A model generated the notes under the pieces. The model was not told the origin of the DNA. It did not search any database and was given only the letters and a program-made list of their open reading frames with translations. From the NCBI GenBank assembly GCA_900550365.1, contig URRR01000002.1, positions 90,894 to 154,893 on the forward strand: a stretch of DNA of 64,000 bases, in the 5' to 3' direction. Both the position numbers and the translations under genes were made by a program. The first letter of the stretch is position 1, and every line of letters begins with the position of its first letter. The DNA comes from an uncultured Prevotella sp. GTDB lineage: Bacteria > Bacteroidota > Bacteroidia > Bacteroidales > Bacteroidaceae. Below are positions 24,689-33,274 of this stretch, one piece after another.

Positions 24689-26409
24689 TATTCTTCTGAC
24701 GGTCTTATGTCTTCAATCTGAAGTTGCACTCCGTTATGTTTAAACACATTGTCCTCAATCGTGTAAGCGATGTCGAAACTGCGTTTTGACTTTATATAGC
24801 GGGCTGAGCCACTCTGTCCGAATGCGATACCGTTCATCACATTGTTTGACTTGGAGTCAACCAATTCAAGTTTGATATGCTCCTGCTCACGTCCTACGAC
24901 CTTACTTGTACCGAAATCATAAACATCCGTGGTGCAGAACAACGGTTTTTGGTTCATTGGTCCAAACGGTCCGAATTTCTTCAGGTCAGCATGCAGCTTA
25001 CGGGTAATATCCTTAAAGTCTATAACAGCATCAATATTAAGAGTTGCTTCTGTCTGTTCAGGCTGAATATGCTCATCCACATATTTCTGGAAACGACGTC
25101 TGAACTCAGGTACATCCTTCCATTTCAATGTAAGACCGGCTGCGTATGTATGGCCACCGAAGTTGATAAGCATGTCGCGGCAGCTCTTAATTGCCGAATA
25201 AACATCAAATCCGGTAACACTTCTTGCCGAGCCGGTGGCGAGGTCATCCTCACGTGTCAGAACTATCGTTGGCCTGAAATATATCTCAGTCAGACGTGAA
25301 GCGACAATACCAATGATACCTTTTTTCCAGTTCTCATCATACAGAACGATACTTGAGTGACGCTTCTGACTTTCGATACGCGATATTATCTGGTTCGCCT
25401 CTTCTGTCATTTGCTTGTCTATATCCTTACGCAACTCGTTGTATTCATTAATATGTTTGGCTTCTTTCAGTGCGTTGCTGAAATCCTTCTCAACAAGCAA
25501 ATCAACGCTTTCACGACCATTCTCCATTCGTCCTGACGCATTAATGCGTGGACCGATTTTGAATACTATGTCACTCATCGTCAGTGTACGTCCGCTTAAG
25601 CCACATATATCGATAATAGCCTTAAGACCTATGCTCGGATTCTGATTAAGCTGTTTCAGACCATGAAAAGCCAGAATACGGTTTTCCTCAACAACAGGCA
25701 CAATATCAGCTGCAATGCTGACAGCACAGAAATCAAGTAAAGGAATAAGGCGTGAGAACGGAATGCCGTTATTCTTGGCAAACGCCTGCATAAACTTAAA
25801 GCCTACACCACATCCACAAAGATGCTTGAACGGATACGTGTCGTCACTGCGTTTAGGATTAAGAATAGCCACTGCCGGAGGTAATTGCTCGTCAGGCACA
25901 TGATGATCACATATAATGAAATCAATGCCAAGAGTCTTGGCATATGATATTTCCTTATTGGCTTTTATTCCGCAGTCAAGTATTATTATAAGTTTAACGC
26001 CGGTCTGTCTGGCGTATTCTATTCCCTTATGACTTACCCCGTACCCCTCGTCATATCGGTCAGGAATGTAATAGTCAATATTGGAATAAAACTGTTGAAG
26101 AAATTTATAGACAAGTGCCACTGCGGTACACCCGTCAACGTCATAATCGCCGTACACCATGATACGCTCCTTGCGTCCCATTGCGTCATTAAGCCTGTCT
26201 ACCGCCACGTCCATGTCTTTCATAAGGAACGGGTTGATAAGGTCATTCAGCTGAGGACGAAAGAACCGTTTCGCGGCCGATTCAGTCGTAATGCCACGCC
26301 GGATTAGTATTCCGGCAAGTATGGAGCCAATCCCTACCTTGGCACCAAGCTCTTCAGCCGCCTGTATTTGTTCTGATGTCGGTTTTTCGTAATTCCATTT
26401 GAAGTGCAT
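24688..26409 (-). CDS. recJ: Single-stranded-DNA-specific exonuclease RecJ
   Basis: A 5'-3' single-strand exonuclease of recombination and mismatch repair. The DHH-domain motifs are visible as DYDVDGCTA near 89-97 and CDHHVPDEQ near 166-174. GGHTYAAG in the DHHA1 domain and the C-terminal OB-fold follow. The 573 residues match the core RecJ size. recQ lies downstream on the same strand, a sensible pairing because both process stalled forks. Confidence 0.95.
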   Translation of the reverse strand: MHFKWNYEKPTSEQIQAAEELGAKVGIGSILAGILIRRGITTESAAKRFFRPQLNDLINPFLMKDMDVAVDRLNDAMGRKERIMVYGDYDVDGCTAVALVYKFLQQFYSNIDYYIPDRYDEGYGVSHKGIEYARQTGVKLIIILDCGIKANKEISYAKTLGIDFIICDHHVPDEQLPPAVAILNPKRSDDTYPFKHLCGCGVGFKFMQAFAKNNGIPFSRLIPLLDFCAVSIAADIVPVVEENRILAFHGLKQLNQNPSIGLKAIIDICGLSGRTLTMSDIVFKIGPRINASGRMENGRESVDLLVEKDFSNALKEAKHINEYNELRKDIDKQMTEEANQIISRIESQKRHSSIVLYDENWKKGIIGIVASRLTEIYFRPTIVLTREDDLATGSARSVTGFDVYSAIKSCRDMLINFGGHTYAAGLTLKWKDVPEFRRRFQKYVDEHIQPEQTEATLNIDAVIDFKDITRKLHADLKKFGPFGPMNQKPLFCTTDVYDFGTSKVVGREQEHIKLELVDSKSNNVMNGIAFGQSGSARYIKSKRSFDIAYTIEDNVFKHNGVQLQIEDIRPSEE

Positions 26410-26600
26410 TATATCGTTTTTTATTTTTCTCTGTCCGAAGTCTTTTGCCTATGACAAAAGAGCGTGTAAAGATACAAATAAAAAACAAAAAAACAGCCTT
26501 TTAATATGGAAAATATATAAATTGGCAATCCAGTTAATCCGTCTGATATCAGTTAATTCACAATCAGGCTTCAGGCTTAAGCATGTATTAATAATAAAAA

Positions 26601-26662
26601 AATGAAAAATTATGGTTCCTTATCTGGCATCAAGACATCTAAGTAAACCATAATTTTTCATT
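26601..26662 (-). terminator. Terminator after the C1B peptidase gene
   Basis: A perfect 17-bp stem (AATGAAAAATTATGGTT, 26601-26617 with 26646-26662) and 28-nt loop, 29 bp beyond the stop codon at 26692. On the minus strand the 3' side runs into TTTTTTTATTATT. The rest of 26410-26600 shows nothing else. Confidence 0.7.
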
Positions 26663-26691
26663 CAAGATAACATCGTTTCTGTGGCAATATA

Positions 26692-27894
26692 TCAGATGCC
26701 CAGTTTCTTTCTGATATCCTTCGGTATGGCGTTCTTGTTGACCATGATGTTCATCGTCTTGTAAGCCACGTAGTTCTTGGTCATGTACCATGTGCCTTTA
26801 TAGTCGCCGTACTCGCCCCATGAGTTCTTAACCATGTAATACTCACGGCCGTTCTGATCCTTGGCAATTCCGTAAAGGTGCATTCCGTGGTCGTCAGTAG
26901 TCTCCCAACTGTCAAATGCCTCCTGGCGCATTTCCTGCGTGGGGACAATCTCCGGAGCGTCAATGCCCAGAGAGTCGAGCTTGCTTCTCTTCTCTGTTGC
27001 AGACAATTTAAACCAGCGGTCTGCGTCAGTTCCGGCCATGCTGCGTGCTTTCTTAACGTCATATGCTATGCCGAGACCTTTACGTGTAAATCCGTCTTCA
27101 GTAACGTCACCGCCCCATGCTACAGTATAGCCCTCGTTTATAGCGTTGTCGATGATCCGCATAAGCTCGTCCATCGGTACGTTATAAGACAATGCCCAGC
27201 GCCAGTTGTCCTGTATTTCTATTGCAAACTGAGTATAGAACGGGTGGTGAGTATAGCTGGTTATTGACACATAGTCATCAAGATTGATGCCGAGACTTGC
27301 GGCAAACTCTTTCGGAGTATATTCTTTTCCTTCATAAACAAACTTCTCAGGGCACTCGCCGAGATAAGCATCAATAATTCCCTGCAGCCCCTTCTTCCAC
27401 TGTTGTGATATTTTCTTAGCCTTGCTCTTTGACACTGCAGCCACATAAGGCTCCATCACACTGAAGAACTCGTCGAAGTTTGCGAGCGAGTCACCGGTCA
27501 GTGTTCCGGGAGCCGGCATAGCCTCTTCTGGGCATATTCCGTAATTCTGCATGATAGTAACAACATCCTCAAAGCTGCCGCCCTGTGAGAACTGGCTGTC
27601 TCCGTGCATTCTTACAGTCACTACCGCGCGGTCCATATAATCCTTGTTGGCAATGAACATTTCGCAGAGATTGTACGTCTTGCCGGTGTTTTTGAGGATT
27701 TCGCTCTCAAGGAAGCTCAGTGTTGAATAAGCCCAGCATGTACCGCTGCGGTTCTGGTCCTTGATGCTTGTAATGGGGTTGGCCTTGATTGTGGTAAACA
27801 CAGCCTTGTTCTTGTTGTCGGAGTCCTTCTTCTCCTGCGCGTATGCGCCTACCGTGATGCAGGCCAGCATCATCATTGCAAATAGTTTTCTCAT
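26692..27894 (-). CDS. Secreted C1B-family cysteine aminopeptidase (PepC/bleomycin-hydrolase type)
   Basis: A 400-residue papain-fold peptidase with a signal peptide (about 1-19, cut before QEKKD). The catalytic Cys53 lies in RSGTCWAYS, the His336 in HGMHLYG and the Asn357 in VKNSWGEYG. Unlike cytoplasmic PepC it carries an export signal, so it likely acts in the periplasm, trimming peptides. It follows the M24 peptidase gene by 24 bp, which suggests a peptide-use operon. The C-terminal extension that blocks the active site in PepC is short here. Confidence 0.9.
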   Translation of the reverse strand: MRKLFAMMMLACITVGAYAQEKKDSDNKNKAVFTTIKANPITSIKDQNRSGTCWAYSTLSFLESEILKNTGKTYNLCEMFIANKDYMDRAVVTVRMHGDSQFSQGGSFEDVVTIMQNYGICPEEAMPAPGTLTGDSLANFDEFFSVMEPYVAAVSKSKAKKISQQWKKGLQGIIDAYLGECPEKFVYEGKEYTPKEFAASLGINLDDYVSITSYTHHPFYTQFAIEIQDNWRWALSYNVPMDELMRIIDNAINEGYTVAWGGDVTEDGFTRKGLGIAYDVKKARSMAGTDADRWFKLSATEKRSKLDSLGIDAPEIVPTQEMRQEAFDSWETTDDHGMHLYGIAKDQNGREYYMVKNSWGEYGDYKGTWYMTKNYVAYKTMNIMVNKNAIPKDIRKKLGI

Positions 27895-27918
27895 GTCTTT
27901 TTACTGTTATTTTATTGT

Positions 27919-29316
27919 TTAATTGTTTGCCATAAATTCTTCAACGTCTTTCGGATGATAAGGTATGCGGTCCTTACCGAGGAAGCGGCAGCCGTCAGCC
28001 GTTATCAGCACATCGTCCTCTATGCGTATTCCGCCGAAGTCCTTATACGTCTCAAGCAGGTCGTAATTTATGAAATCAGTATGCAGTCCCTTAGCCTTCC
28101 AGTCATCAATGAGCGCCGGAATAAAGTAGATTCCCGGCTCATCAGTTACTACAAAGCCTTCTTCCAGCCTACGGCCCATGCGCAACGCGTTAGTGCCGAA
28201 CTGCGTCGAGGGGCGCACTTCATCGTCAAAACCGACGTAAACCTGGCCTAAGCCCTCCATATCGTGCACATCCATACCCATCATATGTCCCAATCCATGG
28301 GGCAGGAACATCGCGTGAGCACCGGCGTTTACGGCCTCGTCTACATCGCCTTTCATCAGTCCGAGCTCTTTCAGCTTTTCAGTCATCAGGCGGCATACGG
28401 CCATGTGAACGTCCTTATATCGCACTCCGGGGCGTGCCACGCTCAGAACGTAGTCGTGACAAGCCTCAACAATCTGATAGATTTCAAGCTGACGCTGGGT
28501 AAACTTGCCGTTAACGGGGTAAGTACGGGTGTTGTCTGAGCAGTAATTATCGCGGTTCTCAGCACCTGCGTCACACAAAACAAGACGCCCGCTCTGCAGT
28601 TCGTTCCAGCTCGGAGCGCCGTGCATTATCTCTCCGTGCTGCGTGAAGATTGTCGCGAAGCTCACCATCGCACCGTAAGACTGTGCCACACCGTCAACCT
28701 GTCCGCCTATATACTTCTCTGTCAGACCGGGTTTTGTCAGGCGCATGGCCGTTGTGTGCATTTTATAACCTATCGCGCAGGCGTTCTCTATCTCCTCTAT
28801 CTCCTGCGGTTCCTTTGTCGAACGCATCTTAACGACAGCGTTTATCAGTTCGAGAGATGCCGCCTCTTTCTGCTGATTGGGGTGAATGCCGAGCAGGTCG
28901 AATATTTGCAGTTTGGTATCAAACCTGTATGGAGGCAGAAAATGTATCTGTCTGTGCTGCCTCAAAGCCTCGTTACATATAATCTGAAGCTGTTTCATGG
29001 GGGCTGTTTCAGCCACTCCCACGCTTGCGGCCATATCCTTCACGCTATCAACTGAGCCGAACCAGACAATATCGTCAATGTCAATATCGTTGCCTACTAT
29101 GGTCTCTGTGCCTTCATCAATATCTATTATGCCGACAAGTCCGTCACGGTTCAGACCGAAATAATACAAAAACGACGAGTCCTGACGGAACGGATAATAA
29201 CCGTTTGAAGGATAGTTTACCGGTGAGTCATTGTTGCCGAAAAGCAATATCAGGCCGCTCTTTACGAGCTTTTTCAGTTCGGCGCGGCGGTTAACGTAAG
29301 TCTCTTTACTGAACAT
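27919..29316 (-). CDS. pepP: M24-family Xaa-Pro aminopeptidase/dipeptidase
   Basis: A 465-residue pita-bread metallopeptidase that removes residues before proline. The N-terminal creatinase-like domain covers about 1-170. The metal ligands fit LCDAGAENRDNYCSDNTRT (two Asp), HGLGHMMGMDVHD (His), DEPGIYFIP (Glu) and IRIEDDVLIT (Glu). There is no signal peptide, so it is cytoplasmic. It pairs with the downstream C1B peptidase. Aminopeptidase P and prolidase are hard to separate by eye. Confidence 0.9.
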   Translation of the reverse strand: MFSKETYVNRRAELKKLVKSGLILLFGNNDSPVNYPSNGYYPFRQDSSFLYYFGLNRDGLVGIIDIDEGTETIVGNDIDIDDIVWFGSVDSVKDMAASVGVAETAPMKQLQIICNEALRQHRQIHFLPPYRFDTKLQIFDLLGIHPNQQKEAASLELINAVVKMRSTKEPQEIEEIENACAIGYKMHTTAMRLTKPGLTEKYIGGQVDGVAQSYGAMVSFATIFTQHGEIMHGAPSWNELQSGRLVLCDAGAENRDNYCSDNTRTYPVNGKFTQRQLEIYQIVEACHDYVLSVARPGVRYKDVHMAVCRLMTEKLKELGLMKGDVDEAVNAGAHAMFLPHGLGHMMGMDVHDMEGLGQVYVGFDDEVRPSTQFGTNALRMGRRLEEGFVVTDEPGIYFIPALIDDWKAKGLHTDFINYDLLETYKDFGGIRIEDDVLITADGCRFLGKDRIPYHPKDVEEFMANN

Positions 29317-29432
29317 ATATACAATGTGTTATTTTGCCAGGACATGTTCACCGCTCTGCCTGCACACGTTCCGGCATGCCGGCTGCAGTTGCCGCACAGT
29401 TACAGAGTTGTAAAAACAAGCCCTTTTGTCTG

Positions 29433-29440
29433 CAAAGATA
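29433..29440 (-). promoter_or_regulatory. -7 box for the M24/C1B peptidase operon
   Basis: On the minus strand TATCTTTG, 117 bp before the M24 ATG. The -33 element is not clear. Confidence 0.5.
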
Positions 29441-29499
29441 TGCAATTTTGGCTTAAAATTAGTATTTTCGTCCTTGTTTTTAATAAAGTTTTATGCGGC

Positions 29500-30636
29500 T
29501 TACTTCAACACTTCATCAAGCATTTTGTAAAATTCCATGGTCTCGCCCTTGAAACACTTTATGACTGTTCCTTCGGGAGAAACAATAACTTTATAAGGAT
29601 AGGCGGTAACGCCAAAGCGGACTTCAGTTGTTCCGTCAGATGAAATAACATGCTGCCATGGGACGTTGTTCTTGCTTACTGCTGCTTTCCACTTATCTTC
29701 CTTGTCATAACAAGCCACGCCGACTATCTCAAGCCTGTCCTTATATTTATCATAGTATTCCTTCATTTTCGGAAAGCCCTTGATACACCACGAGCACCAT
29801 GAACCCCAAAAATCAACGACTATATATTTCCCTTTGCCGAGAAGCGTACTGAGTCTAAGGTCATTGCCGTTCATATCCTTTAATGTGAAGTCTGGCACTT
29901 GCCTGCCTTCCTTTAGTTCCAAAGTAGCGGTTTTGTTCGCCTGCTGTTCTTTGGCAAGCCGTAAAAACATACTTTCAATCACATCTATATAGGCTTTAAA
30001 ACGTCCGTTCCGGACCTCTGGAGACAGCTTCCTGATAGCAGGCAATATGTCGTTAATGCCCTGGTCAAGCAACATTGTGGCAGAGACCTCGCCATCCAAA
30101 TGGCTCATTATATATTGATTGGCGACTTTAAACCGCCTTTCATTTATCTCTCTGTTGGCAGCTTTCCGTTCGTTGTCCAACGTAGCTTTGTCAAGTCCGT
30201 CGGCCACGCCTTTGTCATATTTAGCTTTCACAGCATCAAACTCCTTGTAAAACGGCTGCATTAATTGACTGACGCTGTCCAGTTTCTGATAAAACGCAGT
30301 GCCATTGATATTCCAATAGTTTTCAGAACCTGACGCTCCGGCTATCTCCACGCTTTCATCAGGAACAAAAAAGAAATGCGATTTATTGCCGTTTGACCGA
30401 ACGGTCAGTTCAGCCATGTAAGCCAACTTGATGTCGCAACTGTAATTAAAGCATCCGTTCGCATCAATGGGGATGCATGCGTTCACCTCTTTCTTTTCGG
30501 GTTCACACTTCACATAACCTATCAGCAGCGTATCGTTCGCCACATCAGTGAAATGTCCTTTGATGGTAAAGTTCTGCGCATGCAAATCCAAAGCCATTGT
30601 GCTTAGTAAAACCAAACTAACAAATAAGGTTTTCAT
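29500..30636 (-). CDS. TlpA-like thiol-disulfide oxidoreductase with DUF4369 domain
   Basis: A 378-residue periplasmic protein with a signal peptide (1-20, cut after DLHAQ). The N-terminal domain (about 21-130) fits DUF4369, a Bacteroidetes domain of unknown role. A helical linker (130-245) follows, then a thioredoxin-fold AhpC/TSA domain with active site WCSWC (Cys281, Cys284) and cis-Pro near 347. Such proteins reduce or rearrange disulfides in the periplasm. The start is a clear ATG at 30636. Confidence 0.9.
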   Translation of the reverse strand: MKTLFVSLVLLSTMALDLHAQNFTIKGHFTDVANDTLLIGYVKCEPEKKEVNACIPIDANGCFNYSCDIKLAYMAELTVRSNGNKSHFFFVPDESVEIAGASGSENYWNINGTAFYQKLDSVSQLMQPFYKEFDAVKAKYDKGVADGLDKATLDNERKAANREINERRFKVANQYIMSHLDGEVSATMLLDQGINDILPAIRKLSPEVRNGRFKAYIDVIESMFLRLAKEQQANKTATLELKEGRQVPDFTLKDMNGNDLRLSTLLGKGKYIVVDFWGSWCSWCIKGFPKMKEYYDKYKDRLEIVGVACYDKEDKWKAAVSKNNVPWQHVISSDGTTEVRFGVTAYPYKVIVSPEGTVIKCFKGETMEFYKMLDEVLK

Positions 30637-30743
30637 ATTATTATGCTTAAATTCTTATCAAACGGTTACAACAAGCTATTTCTTACTACTTAATGGAAGA
30701 ATATGAAAAAAACTCCCAAGCCACACCCGGCTTGCAGACACGC

Positions 30744-30791
30744 AAAAGGGATACGAACAGACTTTATACATAATCTGTCTGCATCCCTTTT
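30744..30791 (-). terminator. Terminator after the DUF805 gene
   Basis: AAAAGGGAT (30744-30752) pairs with ATCCCTTTT (30783-30791), extended inward by an imperfect ACAGACT/ATCTGT stem. It lies 28 bp past the stop at 30819. Confidence 0.5.
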
Positions 30792-30818
30792 AACTGTCTT
30801 AAACATGGTTACCGCCCG

Positions 30819-31334
30819 TTACTCGCCGGCCGGAACATACTTTGGCGACGGGCCGTACTTGTTGTCCTCGGGCTTGCCGTCACGCACACAGAACACGAAT
30901 ATCGTTACGTTTACAATAAATGACAATACTCCTAATACCGTCAACACCGGACTGCGCAATGTCGCCATTGCCTCGTCAACGTCGGGATTTACCGTTGCCA
31001 TTATCTCATAAAAGCCGCTTTGCGCTAAATAAACGTTGCTTACTATACCTATGATGATTGCCGCCGCAACCCACCATCCGCCGTGTCCGCGGTCATGCAG
31101 ACGGCGCACAGTAACTGACCACATCGTCAACTGCAACAAAAGAGCGATTACAGACTGCAAAACGGGGTACATGCTGAGTGTAAAATTCAATACCACTACT
31201 AACAAGAAATAAACCAGCCAGTACCACCAAAGCTCGCTGCGGCGGGCACGTCCTTTAAAGTTTGTCAGGTTGCTTAGCACTGACTTGATAGCCTCACCGG
31301 CAGTCAGCGCAGGTAATTTTCTGATGTTTTCCAT
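30819..31334 (-). CDS. DUF805-family inner-membrane protein
   Basis: A 171-residue protein from the ATG at 31334; an upstream TTG at 31361 is less likely. Four hydrophobic helices are visible (WWYWLVYFLLVVVLNFTLSM, LQSVIALLLQLTMWSV, WWVAAAIIIGIVSNVYL, LTVLGVLSFIVNVTIFVFCV). The first loop carries the family signature NFKGRARRSELWWYW and a later loop RRLHDRGHGGWW. The role is unknown. It follows trmD on the same strand by 58 bp. Confidence 0.88.
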   Translation of the reverse strand: MENIRKLPALTAGEAIKSVLSNLTNFKGRARRSELWWYWLVYFLLVVVLNFTLSMYPVLQSVIALLLQLTMWSVTVRRLHDRGHGGWWVAAAIIIGIVSNVYLAQSGFYEIMATVNPDVDEAMATLRSPVLTVLGVLSFIVNVTIFVFCVRDGKPEDNKYGPSPKYVPAGE

Positions 31335-31392
31335 AATTGATAATTGTATTTTGTTAGACAATAAATCATTTTCCTGCAGCCCGACAGCCTCA

Positions 31393-32067
31393 TCATTTCA
31401 GCAGGTCGGGGCGCAGGCGTTGCGTCCGCTCGTAGCTTTGCTCTATCTCCCAGTCCTTTATCTTGGCCTCGTTGCCACTCAGCAGAATGTCTGGCACACG
31501 CCAACCTTTGTATTCTGCGGGGCGTGTGTAAATCGGAGCGGAGAGCATATCGTCCTGGAAGCAGTCTGACAGGGCGCTCTGGTCGTCACTTATCACGCCG
31601 GGCACAAGCCTCACTATGGCGTCGGCCATTACCGCGGCAGCCAGCTCGCCGCCCGTAAGCACGTAATCGCCGATGCTGATTTCACGGGTGATAAGGTGGT
31701 CGCGTATGCGCTGGTCAATGCCTTTATAGTGGCCGCAGAGTATTATGAGGTTGCCTTTAAGCGAAAGGTCGTTGGATATATGCTGGTCAAACCGCTCGCC
31801 GTCGGGCGACGTAAATATAACCTCGTCATAATCACGTTCAGCCTTAAGCGCGGTTATGGCGTTGTCAATAGGCTCGCACCTCATCACCATTCCGGCAAAT
31901 CCGCCGTAGGGATAATCGTCCACACGCCGCCATTTATCGTCTGAATAGTCGCGCAGGTTGTGCAGATGTATCTCGGCAAGGCCTTTCTTCTGTGCCCTTG
32001 CGAGTATCGACTCATTGACAAAGCCCTCAAGCATTTCGGGCAAAACAGTGATTATGTCTATTCTCAT
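31393..32067 (-). CDS. trmD: tRNA (guanine-N1-)-methyltransferase
   Basis: It methylates G37 next to the anticodon and prevents frameshifting. The SPOUT trefoil-knot motifs LCGHYKGIDQRI and YVLTGGELAAAVMADAI bind S-adenosylmethionine. The C-terminal helical domain is complete, ending in RLRPDLLK. The length of 224 is normal. The usual rplS/rimM neighbours are missing; it is placed between a HIT gene and a DUF805 gene. Confidence 0.96.
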   Translation of the reverse strand: MRIDIITVLPEMLEGFVNESILARAQKKGLAEIHLHNLRDYSDDKWRRVDDYPYGGFAGMVMRCEPIDNAITALKAERDYDEVIFTSPDGERFDQHISNDLSLKGNLIILCGHYKGIDQRIRDHLITREISIGDYVLTGGELAAAVMADAIVRLVPGVISDDQSALSDCFQDDMLSAPIYTRPAEYKGWRVPDILLSGNEAKIKDWEIEQSYERTQRLRPDLLK

Positions 32068-32092
32068 ATCAGGTATTTAAGCGGTGTTGCGG

Positions 32093-32146
32093 TTGTCCGG
32101 CGCACGTCTTAAAGCTGTTTAATGCAGTCAGCCGCACGCCGGACAA
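32093..32146 (-). terminator. Possible terminator after the HIT gene
   Basis: A 10-bp perfect stem (TTGTCCGGCG, 32093-32102 with 32137-32146) starting 8 bp past the HIT stop; there is no clear T-run, so it may be only a structured spacer. Confidence 0.35.
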
Positions 32147-32154
32147 GGTTATTA

Positions 32155-32580
32155 TTACAGTTCTTTCTTAAGAGCCTCGGCCATGTCGGCATATTCCTTA
32201 TCCGAGAGATACACTTCTTGCGGGTTCATGCGGAACACGCCTCCGAAGTCAGGTCCGTCCACATATTTCGGCACAAGATGGAAATGAAGGTGTGAAAGTG
32301 TATCTGAATATGCACCGTAATTTATTTTTGCAGGATTGAAGACTTTCTGCATTGCACGTGTCACGCGTGCCACATCAGCCATGAACGCGTTACGCTGCTC
32401 ATCGCTCAGCAGGTTCAGGTCGTCAACGTGCTCGTCGTAAGCCACGAGACAACGCCCGTGATATGTCTGCTCCTTGAAGATAAACAGACGTGACACACTT
32501 AGCTTTGCTACTTCAATCATCAGGTTTTTCTGTGTCTCATTGTTCTGGCAATAAAGACAGTCCTTAGGGTCGCTTTTCAT
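32155..32580 (-). CDS. HIT-family nucleotide hydrolase
   Basis: A 141-residue protein with the histidine triad SHLHFHLVPK (His97, His99, His101). An N-terminal CLYC (Cys8, Cys11) probably binds zinc with downstream histidines. Family members hydrolyse nucleoside phosphoramidates or dinucleoside polyphosphates. A good -7 box precedes it. The substrate is not predictable. Confidence 0.9.
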   Translation of the reverse strand: MKSDPKDCLYCQNNETQKNLMIEVAKLSVSRLFIFKEQTYHGRCLVAYDEHVDDLNLLSDEQRNAFMADVARVTRAMQKVFNPAKINYGAYSDTLSHLHFHLVPKYVDGPDFGGVFRMNPQEVYLSDKEYADMAEALKKEL

Positions 32581-32649
32581 ATTTCTTTGTTTGTTTTATG
32601 GTTATTCAGGTTTGCCTTACCTTAATATATAAGTCCGGCTTTACTGGTA

Positions 32650-32657
32650 CAAAGATA
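32650..32657 (-). promoter_or_regulatory. -7 box for the HIT gene
   Basis: On the minus strand TATCTTTG, 69 bp before the HIT ATG. Confidence 0.5.
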
Positions 32658-32768
32658 GCATAAAGTTACTTAAACAGCAAGAAATATGTGATATTTTTAC
32701 GTCGCCGGGCACTGAATGCGGATTAATGTCAGCCCGCACCCTACCCCGCCACAGGCGGGCGGACACAT

Positions 32769-32860
32769 GAAAGACGGCAAACGAGTTTGTAAAAGGCCGT
32801 CTCTTGCCGTGCAAAAGGCCGTCTTTCAGCCTGCAAAAGACGGCCTTTTAGATTGTAAGC
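32769..32860. repeat. GGCCGTC repeat array, copy 3 (best preserved)
   Basis: Three exact 22-nt units follow one another (32788-32809, 32810-32831, 32832-32853), with a fourth, shorter unit before and a fragment after. Each begins TGYAAAAG. The third carries the core as GACGGCC instead of GGCCGTC, that is, inverted. The array could fold into long hairpins. Confidence 0.8.
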
Positions 32861-32989
32861 AAACATACTCTACCTGCTTACAATTCATCTTCCACAATGC
32901 GGAATACCGGCAGACCGTAAGCATATCGCTGTAAAAAGTTACAGTTTTCATGGCAAGCACAGCATTAGTCTTAACTCCTTTACTCCTTT

Positions 32990-33155
32990 CCGCTTTTCTT
33001 AATTCTTAACTCTTAATTATTAATTACCAAAGCATTCGTCTTGACTCCTTTCTTAATTATTAACTCTTACCTCTTAATTCTCAGACAAATCTCCTTGTAT
33101 GCTTGTCCCTTGTCAGCTTGTACCTGGCTTACTCCTTTCTTAATTCTTAAATTTG
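32990..33155. repeat. TTAAGAA-type heptad repeats upstream of lplA
   Basis: Three blocks of CTTAATTCTTAACTC-like sequence, alternating with imperfect copies of ACTCCTTT and GCATTCGTCTTGACTCC. It is the same 7-bp-period family as at 24604-24688. No gene is supported anywhere in 32661-33189. Confidence 0.7.
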
Positions 33156-33189
33156 TTCCTTTTTCATTCGTCTGTTTCAATTAAATTGT

Positions 33190-33197
33190 TAACTTTG
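33190..33197 (+). promoter_or_regulatory. -7 box for the lplA-gcv operon
   Basis: TAACTTTG, 78 bp before the chosen lplA start. No exact TTTG is seen 19-21 bp upstream. Confidence 0.5.
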
Positions 33198-33274
33198 TAA
33201 CAGACAAAGCTTGACCGGCAAAGCCGGGCAGTAACCTTTTGACACATTGTGCCGACGAAAACTTGAAAAACGGA

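Noticed and set aside
32788..32853. CRISPR-like array
   Set aside because: Units abut without spacers, vary in orientation and number only three or four; no cas genes are near.
32716..32934. 72-codon plus-strand ORF in the intergenic region before lplA
   Set aside because: It translates the GGCCGTC repeat array; similar peptides (KAVFxxxKDGLL) come out of the copy at 53198. No start context or conservation signal.
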